Below, piece after piece: positions 8,501 to 14,708 of a stretch of DNA of 64,000 bases. Numbering within the stretch: the first letter of the stretch is position 1; each line of letters begins with the position of its first letter. Position numbers and translations under genes: made by a program. The stretch covers positions 20,139 to 84,138 of the forward strand of contig DAOVGR010000014.1 of NCBI GenBank assembly GCA_030672305.1, in the 5' to 3' direction. A model generated the notes under the pieces. It was not told the DNA's origin, did not search any database, and saw only the letters and a list, made by a program, of their open reading frames with translations. The DNA is from Thermoplasmatales archaeon (GTDB lineage: Archaea; Thermoplasmatota; E2; DHVEG-1).

Positions 8501-9784
8501 TCTGATATGCCAAATTCCTGTCCATTAGGGAGATTCACAACTAATAGTCGAGATTTAAACGAAGATTTGATAACAATACAAAAACAATTTGGAATAAAAA
8601 TAAACACTTATTTTAGAGAGAGTGAAAAAACATATAATACTAGAATGGTAAATTTTTATAAAGGAAAAAAAGAGAAATTAGAAGATTGTTATGCAATCCC
8701 CCCTAAAAAAATTGAATATATCGATCCATCTTCAGATTATGTTTATGATATAAGTGTTAAGGATAACGAAAATTTTATTGATATAAATGGAGGTTTGCTA
8801 TTACACAATACACATGGCATTTTAGCCGCACCTAGTGTATCTGGTAGACAATTCAATCTTTGGGGGGCGGCAACAATTACTACAAAAGGACAGTTTATAA
8901 TGTCTGATACTCTTGATTATTTAAAAAATAAAGGAATCCGTGTTGTATATATAGATACGGATGGTGCATATTTAGGATGTTCTCGTTCGGTAGGAAACAT
9001 TCCTAATCTTTCAAAAGCATTGGACCTTGATGTACCAAATGATGAAAACTCTTGGATTACAAAACCAGATAAAGCAATAAAAGCAATAGAAGAATGCAAC
9101 AGCAAATGGCAAAAAGAACTTAATTATCCTGACTTTGAATTAGAGCCCGAAATTCATGACAATATGATTTTTGTCAAACATAAGAACTATCTAATTTTTG
9201 ATAATAAAGATGGAAAAATCGAAATGATTACCAAAGGTAATAATTTCAAGGGCGCAGATAAGGCAGATATTGCAAGGAAAATTCTCAAAAAGATAATGAT
9301 CGAAGTCCTAAAAGAAAATCCAACTTGGAAAGACGAGGAAGAAGCAAGAGAATCAGTTAAAAACAGTATTATGAACATAACAAAAGAAATCGTTTCAAAA
9401 CTTGATTTAACCCAGGTAGACCTAGATGATTTAACACTTGTTCAATCTGTTCAACCAGCAAAAAGGTACAAATTGAATCAGGATGGTTCAATTTCTGTGT
9501 TTGGTAAACGTTCTCAAGCATTAGAAAAGCTTATTGGTCAGCCTATAAAGAGTCGTATTAAATTCAAATTTGTGGTTACAAAAAGACCTCTTCCAGGTAT
9601 TATTAAACCATCTAAAAGTGGTGTAAAACCAATTGATTATATGTATCCTGTTGATTTTTTAATAAATAAAAACGAAATTGATCTTGATTGGTATAAAAAA
9701 ATGATTGAAAATTATATCCAGGGAGCATTTGGCTTATCAGATATTGCAATCACTGAGCAAACTGGACTAGATGCTTGGATGTAA
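5585..9784 (+). CDS. polB: Family B DNA polymerase containing an intein
   Basis: Replicative/repair DNA polymerase of family B, 1399 codons including a 444-residue intein, leaving a 955-residue mature enzyme. The 3'-5' exonuclease motif I is D151-I-E-T, motif II GHNIIGFDNF and motif III Y-N-K-Q-D. Polymerase motif A is DVGAMYPT (D508), diverging from the classic D-x-x-S-L-Y-P-S. Motif B is KGARNAG/THGILA, split by the intein. Motif C is YIDTDG (D1124, D1126). The catalytic acids look intact. The start is GTG 5585; nothing upstream in frame resembles the family. It stands alone, divergent from the HDAC gene, with an RNA candidate downstream. Confidence 0.93.
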   Translation: MNDLLIGISPEYLYLHEKIPKAISELHKPYFLVFCPKDRNTESARKDLIKKWENNKSSDDSLSKIKEIGEVETYQSFWDSGADREIFKVFTKKSYFVPDVSDYLFFNQGLYTAEHDIPYQQRALVDLAAEGKTWLFDTNGEKKNLKVLVYDIETSEFEKGKENIPIDIIGFSDFDIVFDSDKDLEKEEFSFNILDCPSDWESIEVKQLISRNLDEEIDNLLNFCSIVSKHDIISGHNIIGFDNFHIYNRLNWILKEKRNQLSDENKKILQNFVTKNSRPDKSFYFGIRSEAVQFYPCSLDTYLGVRKFYSFLNDFSLKSVAPFLGIEVKDRIILTPSQIKIDERTIKYNKQDVQEQLGVTLNLIQQSLPLAFTTCMPFDMLLSSGAVYMWDHMSLIRASVQKKIMPPICRVMSISQILLKYFKDCKTREDIVRQSKKIKEQLSKDFVRVIKYGYEMPKWMEDPYVIYNENPADPDERLNYHMPGGMTMKPDKEAFSHFIPWWYVVVADVGAMYPTILKAMNVGADTVRLAHKTEKPDDWIWLKKLPDRFLSSRDVNWRKITKEDTFADEGFMLGIKIDDKPGVVNCAMTGIMSMIAKTKDELKEAKKRNNEAELQRLKMMYQSVKGARNAGSVDYSQRIILINSEGEYENIKIGEFVDKAIDKFGYFTEKINGTEFEIADIKDNWRVVSINKNGKIEVKKVKQAVRHKWKGKLVKISTKSGFTVVTPNHSVFTIKDKAIKEISAGEINADTLLVHANKIPNIEKSQKINLINAITKPGYYGFIEKEDLNYFNGLRKDLVNINLKDNTCTPYLKIKLEKLKKIDIPDDLLKHITVGSNGRKSSRIKSYIKIDKDLAEFLGYYISEGHTSKRIINKNPFYYITISSASKQMHNRIQEISNKIFGLKPYMLDRRKTAGVIASTVHAKVINHIFEEIIKCGDNSRNKQIPYQILSASSSVKESFLKAYMEGDGNFKSDMPNSCPLGRFTTNSRDLNEDLITIQKQFGIKINTYFRESEKTYNTRMVNFYKGKKEKLEDCYAIPPKKIEYIDPSSDYVYDISVKDNENFIDINGGLLLHNTHGILAAPSVSGRQFNLWGAATITTKGQFIMSDTLDYLKNKGIRVVYIDTDGAYLGCSRSVGNIPNLSKALDLDVPNDENSWITKPDKAIKAIEECNSKWQKELNYPDFELEPEIHDNMIFVKHKNYLIFDNKDGKIEMITKGNNFKGADKADIARKILKKIMIEVLKENPTWKDEEEARESVKNSIMNITKEIVSKLDLTQVDLDDLTLVQSVQPAKRYKLNQDGSISVFGKRSQALEKLIGQPIKSRIKFKFVVTKRPLPGIIKPSKSGVKPIDYMYPVDFLINKNEIDLDWYKKMIENYIQGAFGLSDIAITEQTGLDAWM
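7478..8809 (+). mobile_element. Intein with LAGLIDADG homing endonuclease in PolB
   Basis: Residues 632-1075 of the PolB reading frame form a complete class 1 intein. Block A starts with Ser1 (SVDYSQRIILI). Block B has TPNHS. Two dodecapeptides of a DOD endonuclease follow (LGYYISEG and FLKAYMEGDG, with E and D as metal-binding acids). Blocks F/G are VYDISVKDNENF and the C-terminal GLLLHN. The +1 extein residue is Thr. Splicing would join NAG to THG inside polymerase motif B, the place matching the known pol-b insertion site (AN/SFYG) of other archaeal PolBs. Both endonuclease motifs appear intact, so it may still be mobile. Confidence 0.95.
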
Positions 9785-9997
9785 AAAAAAAGATGATTAG
9801 TATATCCTCAGGCGTTATCTTTTTCCTTTGATCTATAAACTTTTCACATCCATAACATAAATATGAAACAAAGTAGCACGTTACCATTAAACAATTTTAT
9901 CTTTCAATATAAGAAATCTGTTAAGATTGAACCCATTTAATTGTAACAATAATTACAAATACTTTTAAGGAGGATAACAGGAGAGTACATAAGAGAA

Positions 9998-10008
9998 AAT
10001 TATTTATT
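9998..10008 (+). promoter_or_regulatory. TATA-like box before structured RNA candidate
   Basis: AATTATTTATT lies 20-30 bases before the GC-rich stem that starts at 10028. Spacing fits an archaeal promoter. No other evidence. Confidence 0.35.
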
Positions 10009-10027
10009 CAAAGAATTGATTTAAAAA

Positions 10028-10120
10028 TGGGGGACCTGGTATTAATAGAATTGGGGAGGTTTACTGTACCTGCTTTCCGCTTTGAGGCGCATTCCTCCTA
10101 CCAATGCATCCTGTCCCCCA
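10028..10120 (+). ncRNA. Candidate structured noncoding RNA (about 93 nt)
   Basis: In the 464-base gap between polB and the L12 gene, a GC-rich block stands out from AT-rich flanks. TGGGGGAC (10028-10035) pairs perfectly with GTCCCCCA (10113-10120). Inside, TTGG-GGAGG (10051-10059) pairs with CCTCC-TA-CCAA (10094-10104), and CGC/GCG closes a TTTGAG loop. A TATA-like box lies ~25 bases upstream and CTTTTT follows. It lacks tRNA, 5S, SRP-helix-8, C/D-box and clear H/ACA signatures. The stem is symmetric, so the minus strand (the L12 3' side) cannot be excluded. The rest of 9785-10248 is AT-rich with no reading frame I would support. Confidence 0.45.
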
Positions 10121-10248
10121 CTTTTTAATCAGATAAGAAACGGTTTTTATTTAGATTTAATAAGAAAAACATTGAGTTTCAACAAGTAACTAATCTATTA
10201 TTTTAATAGCATCTCTGTATATACTTTTGTTGAAACAACAATATTTTT

Positions 10249-10572
10249 TTATCCAAATAATGCGCCAAGTCCTGCAGCTGCTTCTTCTTCTGAAACCTCT
10301 TCTTCTTCTTTTTTCTTCTTCTCTTTCTCTTCTTTTTTCTCTTCAGGTTTTCCCTCAGCAGGTGCTGGTGCGCCCGAGGGTGCAGCAACCACTGGAACTG
10401 CAGCAGATTTTATTGCCTTATCGATGTCTACACCTTCAAGAGATGCAGTTAATGCTTTTATTTTTGCATCATCAGCTTTTACGCCTGCGGCAGTAAGTAC
10501 TTTTTTTATATTTTCCTCTGTTATTTTTTTTCCTGCAGAGTGAAGAAGCATTGCGCCATATATGTATTCCAT
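10249..10572 (-). CDS. rpl12: Ribosomal protein L12 (archaeal P1)
   Basis: Stalk protein that binds elongation factors on the large ribosomal subunit. The 107 residues start [21 protein letters not shown], the standard archaeal P1 dimerisation domain. An alanine-rich hinge (~60-75) and an acidic/lysine-rich [11 protein letters not shown] stretch follow, and it ends GLGALFG, the conserved factor-binding tail. It is last in an L1-L10-L12 operon, 12 bases after L10, with a Shine-Dalgarno-like AGGAGG before its ATG. The antisense lysine/arginine-rich frames here are shadows of this repetitive region. Confidence 0.97.
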   Translation of the reverse strand: MEYIYGAMLLHSAGKKITEENIKKVLTAAGVKADDAKIKALTASLEGVDIDKAIKSAAVPVVAAPSGAPAPAEGKPEEKKEEKEKKKKEEEEVSEEEAAAGLGALFG

Positions 10573-10584
10573 TTTTTCTTCCTC

Positions 10585-11430
10585 CTAAGTTGTTATATTT
10601 TTTAAGGCTAGTACATTTGAATGAGCTTTTAAAATCAAATTCTTAATCGTATCCTTATTTGGGATTCCTTGCTTTATTGCAAGCGATATTGCGCTATTAT
10701 ATGCTTTCATTAATAACGGTTTGATTGTAAGCTCATTAAACCAGCCTGCCTCAATTGCAAGGTTAAATGAATTATTGAAAGCTTGCTTCATTTTTCCAAT
10801 AAATTCATCAATATTAATATCTAAAACGTCAGGTTTGAAAATATTTCCATCTTCAAAAACAGCATGTAAAGACATTCCAATCTCAATAGGGAAGATTTCA
10901 AGACGGGTAAGCATTTGGGCTACGCCAACTGGTATCTTTTCTCCCTCTGCGACAATAACCTTGTCAGATTTAATTATAACTTTTCCTTCTTGTATTGCCG
11001 CAGGTATTCCAGCTTTTTGTAGCTCGCCTACAATAGGACCAGGTTTAAAGGGAGTATCTCCAGCTTTGACCTTAATATCTTGATTAGCTGTTTCACCGCC
11101 CTTTGCAGGTGCCATTGTTCTTGTTGCTTTAATCTTAGCAAATAACTTGAATGGATTCATCTCAGTTGATATAATCGCAGTTTGACCAGTTACTAATTCC
11201 TTTAATCCTGAAATACCTTTTACTTTTTTTTCAGCTTCATCAATTGCCCTGAAAATTAACCTATTCTTTGCAGAACGAACCGTAGCAATATCATGAAGAT
11301 TAGTTCTCATTTGTTGCATTTGAGGTGCAGGAATACCTCCAATCTCGACAATCCCTACAACCTTATTTCTAGTAAGAAGATCGATTAGTTCTTTTACCTC
11401 TCCATGTTTCCATTCTGCGATATGAGCCAT
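10585..11430 (-). CDS. rpl10: Ribosomal protein L10 (P0), short form
   Basis: Base of the ribosomal stalk: binds 23S rRNA and several L12 dimers. It begins MAHIAEWKHGEVKELIDLL and contains the archaeal P0 rRNA-binding and insertion domains (VVGIVEIGGIPAPQMQQMR; KPGPIVGELQKAGIPA), then helices expected to dock L12 (~240-275). At 281 residues it is shorter than many archaeal P0 proteins. It ends soon after these helices and has no acidic tail or GLGALFG-like terminus, so factor binding would rest on L12. Situated 11 bases after L1, as a translationally linked operon. Confidence 0.96.
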   Translation of the reverse strand: MAHIAEWKHGEVKELIDLLTRNKVVGIVEIGGIPAPQMQQMRTNLHDIATVRSAKNRLIFRAIDEAEKKVKGISGLKELVTGQTAIISTEMNPFKLFAKIKATRTMAPAKGGETANQDIKVKAGDTPFKPGPIVGELQKAGIPAAIQEGKVIIKSDKVIVAEGEKIPVGVAQMLTRLEIFPIEIGMSLHAVFEDGNIFKPDVLDINIDEFIGKMKQAFNNSFNLAIEAGWFNELTIKPLLMKAYNSAISLAIKQGIPNKDTIKNLILKAHSNVLALKNITT

Positions 11431-11441
11431 AATAAATCAAC

Positions 11442-12086
11442 CTAAATAATTCTCTCTGAAGGACCCATAGTTGTTTTAATATATACTGAGCCAATATTCA
11501 TTCGACCTTTCTCAAGAGCGGTCTCTACTCTTTTAATTATTGTATCAACATTATCAGCTATATGCTCTTTAGACATATCCGCACAACCTGCAACTGTATG
11601 AAAGGTCTTACTGCTCTTTGATCTGACTTTGATGGATTTTCGTAAATTTTTTACAATACCTGTTAAATCCGCATTAGGCGGGACTGGTTTTGGCATCTTC
11701 CCTCTGGGTCCAAGAACAGTACCAAGAGTCTTACCAATAGTAGGCATGAGAGGAGCTTCAGCAATAAAAAATTCATAATCATCAGCAATTTTTTTAAATT
11801 TCTTTTTATCCTTTGAAAGATCTCCAATCTCTTCAGGTTTAATAAGAAGATCAACATGTTTTTTTGATTTTATAGCAAGTTCACTACTTGCAAAAAGAGC
11901 GATCTTTACTTCTTTACCTCTTCCATGAGGGAGATGGATTTCCTCATCAATACGGTTTTTTGGAATATTAAGATCGATGTTCTTCAAATTAATTACTAAA
12001 TCGATATTTTGTTTGAATTTTCTATCAATCTTCTTAGATTCATCTAAGATTTTTACAACTGCTTCTGTAGTTTTTTTATCTGTCAT
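11442..12086 (-). CDS. rpl1: Ribosomal protein L1
   Basis: Forms the L1 stalk next to the E site and in many prokaryotes represses its own operon. Motifs include GRGKEVKIALFAS, the conserved LGPRGKMPKPVPPNADL and SSKTFHTVAGCADMSKEHIADN. I start at ATG 12086 (MTDKKTTEAVVKIL), giving about 214 residues, the normal archaeal length. An in-frame ATG at 12125 would add 13 residues not seen in the family, although an AT-rich promoter and GGAGAT lie upstream of it, so that start is possible. First gene of the L1-L10-L12 operon. L11, normally adjacent in archaea, is ~6.5 kb away. Confidence 0.95.
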   Translation of the reverse strand: MTDKKTTEAVVKILDESKKIDRKFKQNIDLVINLKNIDLNIPKNRIDEEIHLPHGRGKEVKIALFASSELAIKSKKHVDLLIKPEEIGDLSKDKKKFKKIADDYEFFIAEAPLMPTIGKTLGTVLGPRGKMPKPVPPNADLTGIVKNLRKSIKVRSKSSKTFHTVAGCADMSKEHIADNVDTIIKRVETALEKGRMNIGSVYIKTTMGPSERII

Positions 12087-12160
12087 AGATATCAATCGGA
12101 GTGTTTTGTATGCCATTTTCTTCATAAAAAGGAGAAAATGTAATCTCCGGGAATGACAAC

Positions 12161-12172
12161 CCTATTTATAAA
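12161..12172 (-). promoter_or_regulatory. TATA box of the L1-L10-L12 operon
   Basis: On the minus strand TTTATAAATAGG is a near-perfect archaeal TATA box. Transcription should start about 25 bases downstream, near 12140, leaving a leader that contains GGAGATTACATTTTCTCC, able to form a small GGAGA/TCTCC hairpin before the L1 start. L1 autoregulation is known in Methanococcus; no clear L1-binding motif was recognised here. Confidence 0.65.
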
Positions 12173-12192
12173 AGTTTGGTTAAAAAATAATA

Positions 12193-13152
12193 TCAATTCT
12201 TCCTATAAAGTCGTTCAAGTATCAAATCAAGTATTTCTTCAGGACCCCTTATTTTCTTTAATTCTCTACGAACAATCAAAGGTGTACCTTCTAAACTTGT
12301 CTTATTAACATCTTTATCTGTGATAAGAACTGCATGTTTCTCTGTTACTCTTGAGATACTGCTAACAACTTGTGCTTTTTTAAGAAGCTTTTTATTATAT
12401 TCATCTACACAAGTTAGAAGGACTTTCTTTTTATCTTGACTTACAGCTTCAAAAACACATCTTTCTAGAGGAGTAACCTTATAACCTACTTTCTCAAGGA
12501 TTGAAAACACCTCTCTTTGAAATCTTCTAAAAACATCTGTTTCTGAAGATACAAATTGAACCTTCTTTTTTAATTTTTTATTTCTAAATAAATCAATTGG
12601 AAGTGAAATATTTGTTCCAAGAGTATCTTCAATTCTAATAGCAACTTCAATAGTAGCATTCATCCCATCTTCATACATTTGAACTGTTCTTCTGGATACT
12701 TTTAATGAACGGGCAAAAGATCCAAGTGAAATATTCTGCTCTATTCTTGTGTTTTTTATTTTATCTTTATCAAGATTTACATATAAACCACCAGGAGCAG
12801 CATAAACTTCAAGTGGTATTCCTTCGAGTAGATAGGTTTTAAGTGTTTCTGAGGTAATAGTTTGAATTCCAAATCTATCATATACTGCGTCATCTTGAAT
12901 ATCTCCTGTTCCACTTTTTTGACCTATAATCAATGGGCACCCTTTTAGCAGTATTGAAAGTTTTCTGAGTTCACTTGCAACATCTTCTGACATTGCATCA
13001 ATATTAATCAAAACTTTAATTATCATTAATGAATTGTCTCTTCTTGCAACTAGATCAAAACCTATTGGTCGCATCAAATAGAGTTCAGAGACATAGAAAC
13101 CTGCCTTTATCAAGGTGTCTCTGACTTCCCCTAAAAGCTCTAATCGCTTCAT
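12193..13152 (-). CDS. Archaeal HTH transcriptional regulator (COG1395-like)
   Basis: A 319-residue cytoplasmic protein of the archaeal putative HTH-type regulator family. The N-terminal half (~1-125) is an alpha/beta, nuclease-like fold beginning MKRLELLGEVRDTLIKAGF. A Cro/C1-type helix-turn-helix is at ~140-190 (NISLGSFARSLKVSRRTVQMYEDG). A C-terminal alpha/beta domain (~205-319) resembles the first. Targets are unknown, and no operator is obvious. It is head-to-head with tiaS with only ~50 bases between, so the two probably share a promoter region. The start ATG at 13152 fits the family. Confidence 0.85.
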   Translation of the reverse strand: MKRLELLGEVRDTLIKAGFYVSELYLMRPIGFDLVARRDNSLMIIKVLINIDAMSEDVASELRKLSILLKGCPLIIGQKSGTGDIQDDAVYDRFGIQTITSETLKTYLLEGIPLEVYAAPGGLYVNLDKDKIKNTRIEQNISLGSFARSLKVSRRTVQMYEDGMNATIEVAIRIEDTLGTNISLPIDLFRNKKLKKKVQFVSSETDVFRRFQREVFSILEKVGYKVTPLERCVFEAVSQDKKKVLLTCVDEYNKKLLKKAQVVSSISRVTEKHAVLITDKDVNKTSLEGTPLIVRRELKKIRGPEEILDLILERLYRKN

Positions 13153-13180
13153 TTGGTAAAAAACTAAAGAAGCACTTCAT

Positions 13181-13189
13181 ATATATAAG
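13181..13189 (+). promoter_or_regulatory. TATA box of tiaS
   Basis: ATATATAAG lies 17-25 bases before the ATT proposed as the tiaS start, which would make the transcript essentially leaderless. This is one reason to accept the unusual start codon. Confidence 0.55.
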
Positions 13190-13205
13190 TATCGGGAGTG
13201 ATATT

Positions 13206-14513
13206 ATTTGGATTGGGATAGATGACACTGATTCAATTTCAGGTGGATGTACAACCTATTTAGCCTGTGCACTTATTAAAAAATTAACCGATAATAATTA
13301 TGACATCATTGGTTATCCAAGACTTGTTAGATTAAATCCAAATATCCCTTGGAAGACCAGAGGTAATGGTGCAATATCACTTCAAGTTGATAAAGGGAAA
13401 GGATTAAAAAAAAAAATTGGTGAAATAGATAGTAAAGAAATTTTCTGTTATCAAAATAATTTATCAGGGAATTACAACGATATCAAAATTAAAGAAATTG
13501 TAGAGCAAATGGTAGATTACTATGCAAGAATAGATGATGAAGAGACAAATCCTGGTTTTGTATTACTGACAAAAAAACCTTATTATAGTAGTTATGAAAA
13601 AGCTGTACGGGAAATTGTTACATTAGAAAACACAAAAAAGATACTAGGATCATATAACGCATATTATAGAGGATATAAAAATTGTAGAGGCCTTATTGGT
13701 GCTACTGCATCTATTGCATGGTCATCTGAAAATGATAATACCTACGAATTAATTGCTTATAGAAAAGAACAAAAATGGGGTAGTAAGAGATTTGTAGACA
13801 ACGACTCAACAAAAAAAATGGATAAACAATGTCATTCAACCTTTGATAATTACGATTATAAACATAAGCATAATAGGATAATTCCTAATTCGCCCTGTCC
13901 TGTTTTGTTTGGTATAAGAGGAACCGATGAAGAAGAATTGATAAATGCAAAATCCTTGATTATATCTGAGGAAATTGATTGCTGGTTAATATTTGAAACC
14001 AATCAAGGAACTGATGAACATCTTCAAAAAACGACTATTAATAAAATTCAACCATATCAATCAGTTATTGTAGATGGTAGAGTTGTAAAAGTTCCCTTTA
14101 CTGTTGAAGGAGGACATGTGTTTTTTACGATAAAGGATTCCAGTGGAGAAATTGATTGTGCAGCCTATGAACCTACAAAAAATTTTAGAAAAATCATAAG
14201 AGAATTAAATCTTGGTGATAAAGTTGAAGTTTATGGAGGTGTAAGAAAAGATCCTCTTACAATAAATTTAGAGAAAATCAACATAAAGTATCTTGAAAAA
14301 CAAGTGGAAAAGGTTGAAAATCCTATCTGTCCAAAATGTGATAAACATATGAAATCAAAAGGCATCAACCAGGGCTATAGATGTAATAAATGTGGTACAA
14401 AAAGTGATAAACCAATATTTAAGGAAATTAAAAGAAACATTAATACTGGTTTATATGAAGTACCAGTTTGTGCTAGAAGACATCTAAGTAAACCAATAAA
14501 GAGAATAGGATAA
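13206..14513 (+). CDS. tiaS: tRNA(Ile2) 2-agmatinylcytidine synthetase TiaS
   Basis: TiaS attaches agmatine to C34 of tRNA-Ile(CAU) so that it reads AUA, an archaeal essential step. From 13206 the frame reads I/M-W-I-G-I-D-D-T-D then GGCTTYLACALIKKL, the conserved N-terminus. It continues through WKTRGNGA and WSSENDNTYELIAYR to NSPCPVLFGIRG. A C-terminal OB-fold (~280-360) and a Zn ribbon (CPKC...CNKC) follow. About 435 codons, no internal stop. No ATG, GTG or TTG occurs in frame before 13509, and starting there would remove the IDDTD ATP-binding motif, so an ATT (13206, alternatively 13203) start is inferred. A sequencing error is the alternative. tRNA-Gly follows 50 bases later. Confidence 0.88.
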   Translation: MWIGIDDTDSISGGCTTYLACALIKKLTDNNYDIIGYPRLVRLNPNIPWKTRGNGAISLQVDKGKGLKKKIGEIDSKEIFCYQNNLSGNYNDIKIKEIVEQMVDYYARIDDEETNPGFVLLTKKPYYSSYEKAVREIVTLENTKKILGSYNAYYRGYKNCRGLIGATASIAWSSENDNTYELIAYRKEQKWGSKRFVDNDSTKKMDKQCHSTFDNYDYKHKHNRIIPNSPCPVLFGIRGTDEEELINAKSLIISEEIDCWLIFETNQGTDEHLQKTTINKIQPYQSVIVDGRVVKVPFTVEGGHVFFTIKDSSGEIDCAAYEPTKNFRKIIRELNLGDKVEVYGGVRKDPLTINLEKINIKYLEKQVEKVENPICPKCDKHMKSKGINQGYRCNKCGTKSDKPIFKEIKRNINTGLYEVPVCARRHLSKPIKRIG

Positions 14514-14563
14514 CCATAAGACTTTTTAATGGCTTGTCTCTTCATGGTTTTCAAAATTTATTT

Positions 14564-14636
14564 GCGGGTGTGGTGTAGCCTGGTATCACTTAAGCTTGCC
14601 AAGCTTATTACCCGGGTTCAAATCCCGGCGCCCGCA
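14564..14636 (+). tRNA. tRNA-Gly(GCC)
   Basis: Acceptor GCGGGTG (14564-14570) pairs with CGCCCGC (14629-14635) with one G-U pair; discriminator A14636. The anticodon stem TAAGC/GCTTA closes loop TTGCCAA with anticodon GCC. The T-loop is TTCAAAT. No intron and no encoded CCA. It lies 50 bases downstream of tiaS, with a weak TATA-like TTTTTAAT about 35 bases ahead. Confidence 0.95.
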
Positions 14637-14708
14637 TTTTTTCTAAGTTTTTCTTAAATTTTTCTAAATAAATTTAAATACTCTAATCAAGTAGTCGAAA
14701 TAGGAGAT

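Noticed and set aside
10028..10120. Identification of the structured RNA as SRP RNA, RNase P RNA, 5S rRNA, C/D or H/ACA RNA
   Set aside because: It is too short for SRP or RNase P RNA, has no helix-8 or CR motifs, no RUGAUGA/CUGA boxes, and no ACA directly after the terminal stem.
10203..10496. Lysine/arginine- and leucine-rich reading frames around the L12 gene
   Set aside because: They are other-frame shadows of the repetitive acidic/lysine hinge of L12 and have no family features.
12126..12160. L1 autoregulatory binding site in the operon leader
   Set aside because: A small GGAGA/TCTCC hairpin exists, but the G-U-G-A-U-G type L1 site was not found, so no regulatory call was made.
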